From Micromonospora chalcea (GTDB lineage Bacteria; Actinomycetota; Actinomycetes; Mycobacteriales; Micromonosporaceae), in assembly GCF_002926165.1 (NCBI RefSeq), contig NZ_MAGP01000115.1:1-64000 (forward strand): a stretch of DNA of 64,000 bases, in the 5' to 3' direction. Shown here piece by piece: positions 16,165 to 25,598 of this stretch. The position numbers and the translations under genes were made by a program. Position 1 is the first letter of the stretch. Each line of letters opens with the position of its first letter. Under the pieces are notes generated by a model. It made no database searches. It saw only the letters and a program-made list of their open reading frames with translations, and was not told where the DNA came from.

Positions 16165-18483
16165 TCAGCGCGGGCCGCGGGTCCGCGTCGGCGTGATCGT
16201 GGGCGGCGGTGGCAGCGTGGGCGTCAGCGTGGGCCGCGACGTCGGCCGCCCGGTCGGCTCCGGGCTCGGGCTGGGGCTCGACGGGGTCGGGCTCGGGCTC
16301 GGGGAGTCCGACGGCGTGGGCGCGGCGGTCGACGGCGGCGGCGCCGACGCGGTCGGCTCCGGGGTGTCGCCGGGAAACTTCGGCTCACCGAATCGGTACT
16401 TGCCCGGGTCGAGCTTCATCGCCTCGGTGGCCTTTGTCATGAACTGCCGCCAGATCGGCGCGGCGCCGGTCGAGCCGTACACGTCGTAGCTGCCGTCGCT
16501 GGTCCGCAGCGGCTTGCCGTCGGTGGTGCCCAGCCACACGGCCGAGGCCAGCGCGCCGGTCCAGCCCACCATCCAGGTGTGCACGTTCTGTGTGGTGCTC
16601 TTCCCGGCCTGCCAGGTGCCGGTCTTGCCGGCGGAGTCCCAGCCGTTGTCCAGCTTGGCCGCCCGGACCCGGCGCAGCGTCCAGTCCAACTGGTCGATGG
16701 CCTCCCGGTCCAGCCCGAGGTCGGTGGTGCGCAGCTGCTCGGTCCACACCTCCTCGTCGTCCTTGCTCACCGACCGGACGAAGTGTGCGTCGGCGCGCTT
16801 GCCGCCGGCTGCGAACGTGGCCATCCCGTTCGCGTGGTCCTGCACGGTGATGCCGTACTGCCCGATGCCGACCTCGGTGGAGAACCGCTTCGCCACCTCG
16901 TCGGCGGGGTCGCTGCGCAGGTCGACGCGCTGCGGCCGGGGGTTGCCCCGGACCGTCTCCCACATCGACTCCACGCCCGCCTGCCGGGCCATCTCGATCA
17001 CCTTGTCCGTGCCGAGCCGTTCGGTCAGCTCGAAGTAGGTGACGTTGAGCGAGGCGACGGTGGCCTCCCAGAGCGCGCAGTCCGGCTGGCAGGGCGCCCG
17101 CTCGGCGTTGCGGATCGGCCCGGCCGCGCTGCCCTTGGTGCGCCCCGAGGCGGGGAACTCCTTGGTGTCCGGCGAGTCGAACCGCTCCTTCACCGAGATC
17201 CCGTCGCGCACGGCGGCGGCCAGGTCGTACACCTTGAACGACGACCCCGGCGGATGCTGGCCGAAGCCGCGGGCCTGGCCGTCCTCGTTTGAGTACCAGC
17301 CCGCGTAGTCCGCGCCCGAGCCCTTGTCGCCGCCGTAGTAGCCGAGCACCCGGCCGGAGCCCGGCTCCACCGCCACCAGCGCCGCCTGCCAGTTCCGCGG
17401 CTGCCCGCGCACCGCTCGCGGCGCGGTGTCGCGGCGGATGTCCGCCGCCGCCTCGGCCGCGTCCTGCACGCGCTTGTCGATGGTGGTGACGATGCGGTAG
17501 CCGCCGTCGCGGATCACCTCGTCCGGCTTGCCGCGGAACGGCTCGGTCCCGCGCAGCTCGGCCAGCACGTGGTTGACCACCAGGCCGGTCGGCCGGTCCA
17601 GGTCGGACCGGCCCGCGTCCTTGTCGATCGGCCGGACCGTGTCCGGGTACGCGAGGTCCGCCGCCTGCTGCGACGTCAGGTAGCCGAGCTTGACCATGCC
17701 GTCGCGGATGTAGTTCCACCTGTCGATCGAGTTCTGCTTGGCCAGCGCGTTGCGGCGCGGGTCGTAGCCGGGCGTGCCCTCGGGGTCGGCCGGATCCGCC
17801 TCCGGCTGCTTCACCATGGCGCAGAGCACCATCGCCTCGGCCTGGGTGAGCTGCCGCTCGGGTGGGGCGTCCCGGCGGACCGTCTTGCCGAAGTACGTCT
17901 GCGCGGCCGCCTCGATCCCGTACGCTCCCCGGCCGAACGGCACGGTGTTCAGGTAGAAGCCGAGGATCTCCTCCTTGGTGTACGCGTCGTCGAGCTTCCA
18001 CGCGATCACCGCCTCGCGCAGCTTGCGGGAGTAGGTGACCCCGCGCAGGTCGGCGGCGATGCGCGCGTACTGCTGGGTGAGCGTGGAGGCGCCCTGCCGC
18101 TGCCCGCCGCTCACGTTGGCCCAGGCGGCGCGCAGCACACCCTTGAAGTCGATGCCGCGGTTGGTCCAGAAGGTCCGGTCCTCGGCCGCCACGATCGCCT
18201 GCTTGGCCGAGTCGTTCATCTGGTCGTACGGCACGATGGTGCGGTTCTGCGCGCCCAGCTTCGCCATCGGCGTGCGCCCGTCGGCGTAGAAGACGGTTGT
18301 CGACTCGGGCAGCTTCAGGTCGCTGGGCGTGGGCACGCTGTCGAAGTAGTAGCCGCCCGCGACCAGGCCGCACCCGGCCAGCAGCACGCAGACCGCGAGG
18401 ACGACCGGCAGGCGCCGCCGCTTGCGCTTCGGGCTCGCGGTCGTGGCGCCGGCCGGCCCCGGGGTCTCTCCCGTTCCTCGCAC
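16165..18483 (-). CDS. Class A penicillin-binding protein (transglycosylase/transpeptidase)
   Basis: A 772-residue bifunctional peptidoglycan synthase anchored by one N-terminal helix (about 23-45). The GT51 glycosyltransferase domain has catalytic EDRTFWTNRGID and GASTLTQQYARI. The transpeptidase domain shows SSFK (active Ser near 410), SLN (near 479) and KTGT (near 617). A Pro/Ser/Thr-rich tail of about 85 residues (PSPSPTPSS-type) extends outside the membrane. The GTG at 18483 is set by GGAGG 5 nt upstream. It appears monocistronic. Confidence 0.95.
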   Translation of the reverse strand: MRGTGETPGPAGATTASPKRKRRRLPVVLAVCVLLAGCGLVAGGYYFDSVPTPSDLKLPESTTVFYADGRTPMAKLGAQNRTIVPYDQMNDSAKQAIVAAEDRTFWTNRGIDFKGVLRAAWANVSGGQRQGASTLTQQYARIAADLRGVTYSRKLREAVIAWKLDDAYTKEEILGFYLNTVPFGRGAYGIEAAAQTYFGKTVRRDAPPERQLTQAEAMVLCAMVKQPEADPADPEGTPGYDPRRNALAKQNSIDRWNYIRDGMVKLGYLTSQQAADLAYPDTVRPIDKDAGRSDLDRPTGLVVNHVLAELRGTEPFRGKPDEVIRDGGYRIVTTIDKRVQDAAEAAADIRRDTAPRAVRGQPRNWQAALVAVEPGSGRVLGYYGGDKGSGADYAGWYSNEDGQARGFGQHPPGSSFKVYDLAAAVRDGISVKERFDSPDTKEFPASGRTKGSAAGPIRNAERAPCQPDCALWEATVASLNVTYFELTERLGTDKVIEMARQAGVESMWETVRGNPRPQRVDLRSDPADEVAKRFSTEVGIGQYGITVQDHANGMATFAAGGKRADAHFVRSVSKDDEEVWTEQLRTTDLGLDREAIDQLDWTLRRVRAAKLDNGWDSAGKTGTWQAGKSTTQNVHTWMVGWTGALASAVWLGTTDGKPLRTSDGSYDVYGSTGAAPIWRQFMTKATEAMKLDPGKYRFGEPKFPGDTPEPTASAPPPSTAAPTPSDSPSPSPTPSSPSPSPEPTGRPTSRPTLTPTLPPPPTITPTRTRGPR

Positions 18484-18675
18484 CGTTACCTCCGGTCGCT
18501 CGGCGAAGTCGTGCCCGGCTCGCAGGCTAACCGAGGTAGGGCGCCCGCACCGGCCGACGACGTCGGGGCAACGGATCAACCTCCGGCTCGCCGAGGCCGA
18601 GCACAGCGACGTCTGCGTGAAGGCGGCGGGCGGGAGCCGCGGGGGCTGGGTGGCCGCCCCGGCCCGGTCAACCGG

Positions 18676-19341
18676 TCAGCGCGCCGCCCGGTCGGCGGCC
18701 CGGCCGTCGCGGTCCGGGCGGCCGAAGCCGCGGTGACGCACCGGCCAGCGGTCGTTGCCGCCCGCACGGAACGGCGTCGACCGCCACAGCGCCCGCAGCT
18801 CGGTGCCGTCCGGGGCCGCGAAGGCCTCCCGTGCGGTGTAGCCGAGCCGCCGCAGCAACTCCTCCTGCTCCCCGGCGCACGGGTGCGCGTAGGTGGGCAG
18901 GCTGAGGGTGTCCATCCGGCGCTGCGCCCCGGCGAGCGCCTCCGCCGCCCCGCCCCGGGGAGCGGCCAGCAGCGCCAGGTTGTTGTGCGGCTCGACCGGA
19001 AGCCGGGCGGCGAGCGCGTCACCGAGGCGGCGGAACCGCTCCTCGTCCGGGCCGGCGGCGGCGGCGAGACGATCGGCGTACCGGTGGGGCGTCGGGATCG
19101 GCCGGTAGCGGTGGAACCACACGGTGGCGGCGCTGCCGTCGGGCAGCAGGAACGCGTCGCCGAACAGCAGCGCGTGTTCGGTCCAGATCCGCGCCACGGC
19201 GGCGAGGACCGGCAAACGGCGCGGCGCGTCGGGGACGAGCCAGGCCGCCAGGGCGGTGGGCATCAGGGCCTCGGCGACGAGATCGGCGATGCGGCCGATG
19301 TCGCACCACCGGGCGCGGGCGACGGGCAGGGCTGTGCTCAT
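18676..19341 (-). CDS. GNAT-like N-acetyltransferase
   Basis: A 221-residue protein of GNAT-like outline: an N-terminal strand-helix unit (ARWCDIGRIADLVAEAL), a central NLALLAAPRGGAAEALAGAQ segment where the acetyl-CoA loop would be, and a late strand (LPTYAHPCAGEQEELLRRLGY). The CoA-binding Q/RxxGxG/A loop is not well conserved, so the assignment is moderate. The last 30 residues are Arg/Asp-rich and look disordered. The substrate is unknown, and no operon partner is obvious. Confidence 0.6.
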   Translation of the reverse strand: MSTALPVARARWCDIGRIADLVAEALMPTALAAWLVPDAPRRLPVLAAVARIWTEHALLFGDAFLLPDGSAATVWFHRYRPIPTPHRYADRLAAAAGPDEERFRRLGDALAARLPVEPHNNLALLAAPRGGAAEALAGAQRRMDTLSLPTYAHPCAGEQEELLRRLGYTAREAFAAPDGTELRALWRSTPFRAGGNDRWPVRHRGFGRPDRDGRAADRAAR

Positions 19342-19471
19342 GAACGAACTCCTGTTTCACAGGCGTGATCGGGTCTGGTGCGGGCGCCGGACGACGGCGC
19401 CGCCGCGCAGGCGCGGCAGTCGGGCGGGACACGCCCGTGCTCCGGATCGCATGTGGTCCTGTGAAGTCCGC

Positions 19472-20623
19472 TCAGGCGGGTCTGGTGCCGGGCCGTGACG
19501 TGCGGGAGGCCGGCAGGCGTTCGTGCGACGGGCGCCCGTACTGGTGGGCGAGCGTCGGCAGCCCCCAGCGGCACGCGTCCGCGTCGGCCGCCTCGCTGTG
19601 CACCGCGCCGCCGGCATGGCTGGCGCCGTCGTACGGCTGCGGCGCGACGGGGGTCGGGGCGAAGTCGGCCGCCGTGCGGACAGCCTGTGTCGCGCTGCGC
19701 GCGGCGGCGCCCCGTTGTTCGACGGCGAAGGCACGCGCCACCGGGCCGGCGGCGACCGTAACGCTGTCGCCCGCGCGGGCCGGCGCAGCCGGGCGGGCCT
19801 TCACGGCCGGACCAGCGGTGCCGGCCGGACCAGCCGGATCAGCCGGGTCGGCGAGGTCTGTCGGGTCACCGGGGTCGGTCGGGTCACCGGGGTCGGTCGG
19901 GTCAGCGGGGTCGGCCGGGCCCGGCTGCGACGCCGCCGGTGGGTCGAGCAGATCGGTCACCGGGCTGAGCGGGTCGAGCACCGGGTCCAGCGGCGCGACC
20001 ACCGGTTCCAGGCCCCGCCAGACCGGACCGAGAATCGGGCTCAGCGGCTCCACGACCGGGGACAGCACGTCCGCGACCGGTTCGAGCACGCCTTCCGTGA
20101 CCGGGCCGGTGAGCGGGCGCAGGGCCTCCGCGACGGGCGTGAGCAGGTGATCGCGTACCGGGTCGGTGGCCGGGCGCAGGCCCTCGGTGACCGGGGTCAG
20201 CACGTGGTCGCGGACCGGCGTCACCACCGCCTCGACGACGCCGCCGGTGACCGGCGTCGTGGCGGCCGGGGCCGCCTCCGGGGCCGTCGCCACGGCCTTT
20301 CCGGGCGTGGCCGTGCCGGATGTGGGCGTGCCGGGCGCGTCAGCGCTCGGCGCGGTGGCGTCGGCGGCGGGAGCTGTCGTGCCGGATGCCGGCGCGGCGG
20401 CGGGTGTGGACTCGACACCGACGGCCCCGGACGCGGGCAGGCCGAGAACCGCGCCGAGTGTGTGGGTCAGAGTCTCCACGGTGGCCGTGAGCGGCGGACG
20501 GTCGGCGGCGTGGGCGGCCGAGCCGGCCGCCACCTCGTGCGCGCCCCAGACGGCTGCCACGCCGCCGAGCAGCAAACCGAGGCGCAGCGTGTAGTACGCC
20601 ACCCACCCGATCCGTCGCGTCAT
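19472..20623 (-). CDS. Hypothetical secreted or membrane-anchored Val/Pro/Leu repeat protein
   Basis: A 383-residue protein of unknown function. It starts at the ATG at 20623 with GGAGG 8 nt upstream. One hydrophobic segment (about 7-37, YYTLRLGLLLGGVAAVWGAH) may be a signal or anchor. The middle (about 135-245) is built of degenerate 10-14 residue units of the type TPVTEGLRPATDPVRDHLL and PVADVLSPVVEPLSPIL, predicting amphipathic helices broken by prolines. A DPTDPGDPTDPGD stretch follows, encoded by 18-bp tandem repeats. No enzyme motif is visible. A surface or wall-spanning role is a guess. Confidence 0.6.
   Translation of the reverse strand: MTRRIGWVAYYTLRLGLLLGGVAAVWGAHEVAAGSAAHAADRPPLTATVETLTHTLGAVLGLPASGAVGVESTPAAAPASGTTAPAADATAPSADAPGTPTSGTATPGKAVATAPEAAPAATTPVTGGVVEAVVTPVRDHVLTPVTEGLRPATDPVRDHLLTPVAEALRPLTGPVTEGVLEPVADVLSPVVEPLSPILGPVWRGLEPVVAPLDPVLDPLSPVTDLLDPPAASQPGPADPADPTDPGDPTDPGDPTDLADPADPAGPAGTAGPAVKARPAAPARAGDSVTVAAGPVARAFAVEQRGAAARSATQAVRTAADFAPTPVAPQPYDGASHAGGAVHSEAADADACRWGLPTLAHQYGRPSHERLPASRTSRPGTRPA
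19862..19915. repeat. 18-bp tandem repeat, three units
   Basis: The units begin at 19862, 19880 and 19898 with CGGGTCACCGGGGTCGGT. The first two are identical and the third has two changes. They lie in frame inside the Val/Pro-rich gene and encode (GDPTDP)n, so they can change protein length without frameshift. Confidence 0.8.
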
Positions 20624-20775
20624 CGCACACCCTCCGGATCCGCGCCCGGCGGCGCGGATCATCGTCCGCACTGTACCGAACGTGGCCGTCCGGGCACAGT
20701 ACGCCGCGAATCGGTTTCGGGCGCGTCGCGCCGGGCGCAGGCGTGGGACGCGCGCGCTCCGGGTACAGCGGGACC

Positions 20776-21711
20776 ATGAACACGAGCACGGCCGAGCGCC
20801 CGGCCACCGCCCCCGCCGCGCGCCCGGCCGGTGTGGTCGCCGTCGTCGCCCATCGGAAGAAGACGTTCGGGGGAGGGCTCGACGAGCTGCGCTCCCGGCT
20901 CGTCGCCGCCGGGGTCGGGCGGCTGCTCTGGTACGAGGTGCCGAAGAGCCGCAAGGCGCCCAAGCGGGTCCGCGCGGCGCTGGACTCCGGCGCCGAGCTG
21001 GTGCTGGTGTGGGGCGGCGACGGCATGGTGCAGCGGTGCGCCGACGCGCTGGCCGGCAGCGGCGTGCCGATGGGCATCCTGCCGGCCGGCACGGCCAACC
21101 TGTTCGCGGTGAACCTGGGCATCCCGGTCGACCTGCCGGAGGCGGTACGGATCGCGCTGCACGGCCGCCGCCGCGAGCTGGACCTGGGCCGGATCAACGG
21201 GGAGCACTTCGCGGTGATGGCCGGCGCCGGGTTCGACGGCGACCTGATCCGGGACGCCGACCGGCAGCTCAAGGGCCGGTTCGGCCGGATCGCGTACGTC
21301 TGGACCGGGCTGCGGCACGTGCGCGGTGAGTGCGTACGGACCCGGATCCGGGTCGACGGCGCGGACTGGTTCGACGACGAGGCGAGCTGCGTGCTGTTCG
21401 GCAACGTCGGCACCATCACCGGCGGCATCCCGGCCTTTGACGACGCCCGCCCCGACGACGGTGCGCTGGAGGTCGGCGTGTCCACCGCCAGCGGCGCGGT
21501 GGACTGGGCGCGCACGCTGGGCCGGATGGCCGCCGGACGCTCCGAGGAGTCGCCGTTCGTGCGGATCACCCGGGGCCGCAAGATCACGGTGCGGTTCGAC
21601 GCGCCGAAGACGTACGAGCTGGACGGCGGCGCCCGGGGCAAGGCGAAACGCCTCAAGGTGAAGGTGGTCCCGGGCGCGTTGACGGTGTGCTGTCCCGACC
21701 CGCCGGACTGA
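20776..21711 (+). CDS. Diacylglycerol/sphingosine kinase-family lipid kinase
   Basis: A 311-residue protein with the DAGK catalytic fold. The nucleotide loop GGDG is at 80-83 and the PAGTANLFA motif (103-111) follows. AGAGFDGDLIRDADRQLKGRFGRIAY and the C-terminal beta-sandwich (ITGGIPAFDDARPDDGALEV) are all family landmarks. It likely phosphorylates diacylglycerol or a related lipid at the membrane. The catalytic-loop residue after GGDG is Met instead of the more common Thr. The start at 20776 drops a weak upstream extension. A nucleotidyltransferase gene follows closely. Confidence 0.88.
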   Translation: MNTSTAERPATAPAARPAGVVAVVAHRKKTFGGGLDELRSRLVAAGVGRLLWYEVPKSRKAPKRVRAALDSGAELVLVWGGDGMVQRCADALAGSGVPMGILPAGTANLFAVNLGIPVDLPEAVRIALHGRRRELDLGRINGEHFAVMAGAGFDGDLIRDADRQLKGRFGRIAYVWTGLRHVRGECVRTRIRVDGADWFDDEASCVLFGNVGTITGGIPAFDDARPDDGALEVGVSTASGAVDWARTLGRMAAGRSEESPFVRITRGRKITVRFDAPKTYELDGGARGKAKRLKVKVVPGALTVCCPDPPD

Positions 21712-21740
21712 CCGCGTTCTGGCCGGGGCAGGATGCCGGA

Positions 21741-22511
21741 ATGCGCGACGACATCCGCGACTACCTGGCCGAACTGGTCCACCGCTCCCGGGACGTGCTC
21801 GGCGACGACCTCGTCGGCGCGTACGCCGCCGGGTCGGTCGGGCTGGGCGCGTACCAGCCGGGGCGCAGCGACGTGGACGTGGCGCTCGTGGTCGCCGGGC
21901 CCCAGCCGGAGGCGGCCAGGCGCCTGCTCGTGGAGCGGCTGCGGCACGAGTCGCTGCCCTGCCCGGCGCGCGGCCTGGAACTGGTCGTCTACCGCCGCGA
22001 CGTGGCCGCCTCCGGCGCCCCGGAGCCCGGCTTCGAGGTCGAGCTGAACACCGGCGCGACAATGCCCTTCCGCGCCACCTACGACCCGGCCGACCGGCCC
22101 GCCGCCGACGGGCGGTTCTGGTACGCGCTGGACCGCAGCATCCTGCGCCAGTCCGGCCTGACGCTGCTCGGCCCGCCCGCCGCCGACGTGTTCGCCGACC
22201 CGTCACCGCAGGCGCTGCGGGCGCTGCTGGCCGACGCGCTGCGCTGGTGGCTGGCGCTGCCGACCCCACCCGGCGACGAGCCGGCCCCCGGCGCGGAGGA
22301 CGCGGTGCTCGGCGCCTGCCGCGCGCTGGTGCGCTGCCGCGACGGTGTCTGGCTGGGCAAGGTCGACGCCGGGCTGCGGGTGGCCGCCGACGACCCGGAC
22401 GCCGCGCTGATCCGCGCCTCGATCGAGGCCCGCCGCGGCGGCACGCCGCCCGCCGACCCGGCCGCCCGCGCGTTCCAGCGGCGGGTGCTGGACCGGATCA
22501 CCGCGGACTGA
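21741..22511 (+). CDS. Nucleotidyltransferase (aminoglycoside adenylyltransferase-like)
   Basis: A 256-residue protein with the Pol-beta nucleotidyltransferase signature AGSVGLGAYQPGRSDVDVAL (GS at 31-32, D44 and D46 as metal ligands) and a C-terminal helical domain like the AadA/ANT(9) group. Such proteins can adenylylate spectinomycin or streptomycin, but many chromosomal members are uncharacterised, and the sequence alone does not establish resistance. It begins 29 bp after the lipid kinase gene and ends 36 bp before the Fe-S oxidoreductase, so the three may share a transcript. Confidence 0.8.
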   Translation: MRDDIRDYLAELVHRSRDVLGDDLVGAYAAGSVGLGAYQPGRSDVDVALVVAGPQPEAARRLLVERLRHESLPCPARGLELVVYRRDVAASGAPEPGFEVELNTGATMPFRATYDPADRPAADGRFWYALDRSILRQSGLTLLGPPAADVFADPSPQALRALLADALRWWLALPTPPGDEPAPGAEDAVLGACRALVRCRDGVWLGKVDAGLRVAADDPDAALIRASIEARRGGTPPADPAARAFQRRVLDRITAD

Positions 22512-22547
22512 ACCGCGACTACTGTGAGCCGGGGAGGTGCGGTGATC

Positions 22548-25343
22548 ATGACGGAGCTGAGCGCGTCCACGCGGGCCGGACTGGAGTCGGTGGTGCCCGG
22601 CGGCGTGGCGACCCGGGCCGCGGACCGGCTGCGGATGGCCCACGACGCCTCGCACTATCTGCTGCACCCCGGCGCGGTGATCACCCCGGCCGACGCCGGT
22701 CAGATCGCCGCGCTGCTGGCGCACAGCCGCCGCACCGGCACCCCGCTGACGTTCCGCTCCGGCGGCACCAGCCTCAGCGGCCAGGCCGTCACCGACCGGC
22801 TGCTCGTCGACGTGCGACGGCACTTCCGCGACCTCACGGTGCTCGACGACGGGCGGCGGGTGCGGGTCCAACCGGGGGTGGTGCTGCGGCAGGTGAACGC
22901 GCGGCTCGCGCCGTACGGCCGCAAGCTCGGCCCCGACCCGGCCAGCGAGTCCGCGTGCACGGTCGGCGGCGTGGTCGCCAACAACTCCAGCGGCATGACC
23001 TGCGGAACCGAGTTCAACACGTACCGGACGCTGGAGTCGCTGGTCCTCGTGCTGCCCAGCGGCACCGTGCTGGACACCGGCGCCCCGGACGCCGACGCCC
23101 GGCTGCGCGCCGCCGAACCGGCGCTGCACGCCGGGCTGCTGCGGCTGCGCGACCGGGTGCGCGGCAATCCCGACTCGGTGCGCCGGATCCGCGCCCAGTA
23201 CGCCATGAAGAACACCATGGGGTACGGCGTGAACGCGTTCCTCGACCACGACGACCCGGCCGATCTGCTCACCCGGCTCGTGGTGGGCAGCGAGGGCACG
23301 CTCGCGTTCGTCGCGTCGGCGACGTTCCGCACCGTACCCGTGCACCGGCACGCCGCGACGGGCCTGTTGGTCTTCGAAACGCTGGGCGCGGCGATGGCCG
23401 CGATGCCGGCGCTGGTGGCCGCCGGGCCGGCGGCGGTCGAGCTGCTCGACGCCGCCGCCCTGCGGGTCGCCCAGCGGGACCCGAAGGCGGACGCCACGCT
23501 GCGCGGCCTGGCCGTGCGCGGGCACGCCGCGCTGCTCGCCGAGTGGCAGGAGTCCGACGCGGCGGCGCTCGCCGACCGGGTCGCCGACGCCGGAGCGGTA
23601 CTGGCCGGCGTGCCGCTGAGCGCCCCGGCGCGGCTCAGCGGCGAACCGGCCGCCCGGGCCGCGCTGTGGCACATCCGCAAGGGCCTGTACGCGGCGGTGG
23701 CCGGCGCGCGCCCGTCCGGCACCACCGCGCTGCTGGAGGACATCGCCGTGCCGGTCGAGGCGCTCGCCGGCACCTGCGCGTCGCTGGCCGAGCTGTTCGA
23801 GCGGCACCGGTACGCCGACAGCGTCATCTTCGGCCACGCCAAGGACGGCAACCTGCACTTCATGCTCAACGAGCGCTTCGACGGCGGTGCGGCCCCGGCG
23901 CGCTACGCCGACTTCACCGAGGAGATGGTCGACCTGGTGCTCGGCCACGGCGGCACGCTCAAGGCCGAGCACGGCACCGGCCGGGTGATGGCCCCCTACG
24001 TGCGCCGCCAGTTCGGCGACGAGCTGTACGAGGTGATGCGCGAGCTGAAGACGCTCTGCGACCCCGACGGCGTGCTCAACCCGGGGGTGCTGCTCAGCGA
24101 CGACCCGGAGATCCACATGCGGCACCTCAAGACCGTGCCGACGGTGGAGGAGGAGGTGGACCGCTGCGTCGAGTGCGGCTACTGCGAGCCGGTCTGCCCC
24201 AGCCGCGACCTCACCACCACGCCCCGGCAGCGCATCGTGCTGCGCCGGGAGATCGCCGCAGCGCAGGCCGCCGGCGACACCGCGCTGGTCCGGGAACTGA
24301 CCGACGACTACGACTACGACGCGGTGCAGACCTGCGCCGTCGACGGCATGTGCGCCACCGCCTGCCCGGTGCTGATCAACACCGGTGACCTGGTCAAGCG
24401 GCTGCGCGCGCAGGAGCACGGCCGGGCGGCGGGGACCGCCTGGCGCGGCGCGGCCCGCCGCTGGGGCGCCACCACCCGGGGCATGGCCCGGGGACTCGAT
24501 CTGGCCGGGGCGCTGCCGCCCGCGCTGCCCGAGGCCGCCACCCGGGCCGCCCGCGCGGTGCTCGGCGCCGACCGGGTGCCGCAGTGGCAACGGGACCTGC
24601 CGCGCGGCGGCACTCCGCGCCGCCCCCGCCCGGCCGACGACCCGGACGCGGTGTTCGTACCGTCCTGCCTGGGCACGCTGTTCTCCCCGGCGCAGGGCGG
24701 CAGCGGCGTCGCAGCCGCGCTGCTCACGCTCGCCGAGCGGGCCGGCGTACGCCTGCTCGTGCCCGACGGCATCGGCGACCTGTGCTGCGGCACCCCCTGG
24801 TCGTCGAAGGGACTCACCGACGGCTACCGGCAGGTGCGCGACCGCGTCCCGCCGGTGCTGCGCGCCGCCAGCCGCGACGGCGCGCTGCCGGTGGTCAGCG
24901 ACGCTGCGTCCTGCACCGAGGGCTTCGAGCGGCTGCTCGACGGCGCCGGGGACGTGCGGGTCGTCGACGCCGTCGCGTACACCGCCGGCACGCTGCTGCC
25001 CCGGCTGACAGTGCGCCGCCGGATCGGCTCGCTCGCGCTGCACCCGACCTGCTCGTCGGTCCGCCTCGGACTCGACGACGCGCTGCTCACCGTGGCCCGC
25101 GCGGTCGCCGACGAGGTGGTCGTCCCGGAGGGCTGGCAGTGCTGCGGCTTCGCCGGGGACCGGGGACTGCTGCACCCGGAGCTGACCGCGTCGGCCACCC
25201 GGGCCGAGGCCGCCGCCGTCACGGCACGCGCCTTCGACGGGTACGCCTCGGTGAACCGTACGTGCGAGATCGGGCTGGCGCGGGCGACCGGGCAACCGTA
25301 CCGGCACGTGCTGGAGTTGCTGGCCGAGGCCACCTCGCCGTAG
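22548..25343 (+). CDS. FAD-linked oxidase with C-terminal iron-sulfur domains (D-lactate/glycolate dehydrogenase type)
   Basis: A 931-residue single-chain enzyme that probably oxidises a 2-hydroxyacid such as D-lactate. The N-terminal FAD_binding_4 domain has RSGGTSLSGQA (70-80), NNSSGM and VGSEGTLAF. The FAD-oxidase C domain includes HAKDGNLHFM and EHGTGR. Two 4Fe-4S motifs follow (CVECGYCEPVC near 540, CAVDGMCATAC near 595). The tail has two CCG repeats (CCGTPW near 745, CCGFAG near 864) like GlcF/LldE. It would pass electrons to the respiratory chain. GGGGAGG precedes; the ATG at 22548 is chosen, but GTG at 22542 is possible. Confidence 0.92.
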   Translation: MTELSASTRAGLESVVPGGVATRAADRLRMAHDASHYLLHPGAVITPADAGQIAALLAHSRRTGTPLTFRSGGTSLSGQAVTDRLLVDVRRHFRDLTVLDDGRRVRVQPGVVLRQVNARLAPYGRKLGPDPASESACTVGGVVANNSSGMTCGTEFNTYRTLESLVLVLPSGTVLDTGAPDADARLRAAEPALHAGLLRLRDRVRGNPDSVRRIRAQYAMKNTMGYGVNAFLDHDDPADLLTRLVVGSEGTLAFVASATFRTVPVHRHAATGLLVFETLGAAMAAMPALVAAGPAAVELLDAAALRVAQRDPKADATLRGLAVRGHAALLAEWQESDAAALADRVADAGAVLAGVPLSAPARLSGEPAARAALWHIRKGLYAAVAGARPSGTTALLEDIAVPVEALAGTCASLAELFERHRYADSVIFGHAKDGNLHFMLNERFDGGAAPARYADFTEEMVDLVLGHGGTLKAEHGTGRVMAPYVRRQFGDELYEVMRELKTLCDPDGVLNPGVLLSDDPEIHMRHLKTVPTVEEEVDRCVECGYCEPVCPSRDLTTTPRQRIVLRREIAAAQAAGDTALVRELTDDYDYDAVQTCAVDGMCATACPVLINTGDLVKRLRAQEHGRAAGTAWRGAARRWGATTRGMARGLDLAGALPPALPEAATRAARAVLGADRVPQWQRDLPRGGTPRRPRPADDPDAVFVPSCLGTLFSPAQGGSGVAAALLTLAERAGVRLLVPDGIGDLCCGTPWSSKGLTDGYRQVRDRVPPVLRAASRDGALPVVSDAASCTEGFERLLDGAGDVRVVDAVAYTAGTLLPRLTVRRRIGSLALHPTCSSVRLGLDDALLTVARAVADEVVVPEGWQCCGFAGDRGLLHPELTASATRAEAAAVTARAFDGYASVNRTCEIGLARATGQPYRHVLELLAEATSP

Positions 25344-25371
25344 CGACGTCCGCGGAGTGCCGGCTTTTCGC

Positions 25372-25448
25372 GTGATCAACACCAGTTCGGGGGGCTGGCG
25401 GGGTCCAGGTGGGTTGGATGGCACCACATCCCCGTAATGGTGTTGACC
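25372..25448. repeat. Palindromic repeat, copy D
   Basis: The left end GTGATCAACACCAGTTCGG and the right end CCCCGTAATGGTGTTGACC are approximate inverted copies. They share the TGATCRACACCA outer motif of copies A-C, 16 kb away. This supports a dispersed family rather than a local duplication. Confidence 0.7.
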
Positions 25449-25473
25449 TTGGCCGGGCCGGGCGCGCGTGGTT

Positions 25474-25500
25474 GCGTGATCGACACCAGGTCGGGCGGGG
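25474..25500. repeat. Half-copy E of the palindromic repeat
   Basis: GCGTGATCGACACCAGGTCG matches the left arm of the family. No matching right arm is seen downstream, so this is a single arm or a decayed copy next to the broken SDR gene. Confidence 0.6.
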
Positions 25501-25598
25501 CGGCTGGCTTCGTCCAAGGGATGCCGCCACCGGTGGGGCGGTGTGCCGGTTGAGGGAGGCGTCGGTGACGAGGGGAGCGGGCGCCGTGAGCTGCACTG

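Noticed and set aside
21741..22511. Acquired spectinomycin/streptomycin resistance gene
   Set aside because: The protein has the nucleotidyltransferase motif, but its base composition equals its neighbours' and there are no mobile-element borders. A chromosomal homologue of unknown substrate is the safer reading.
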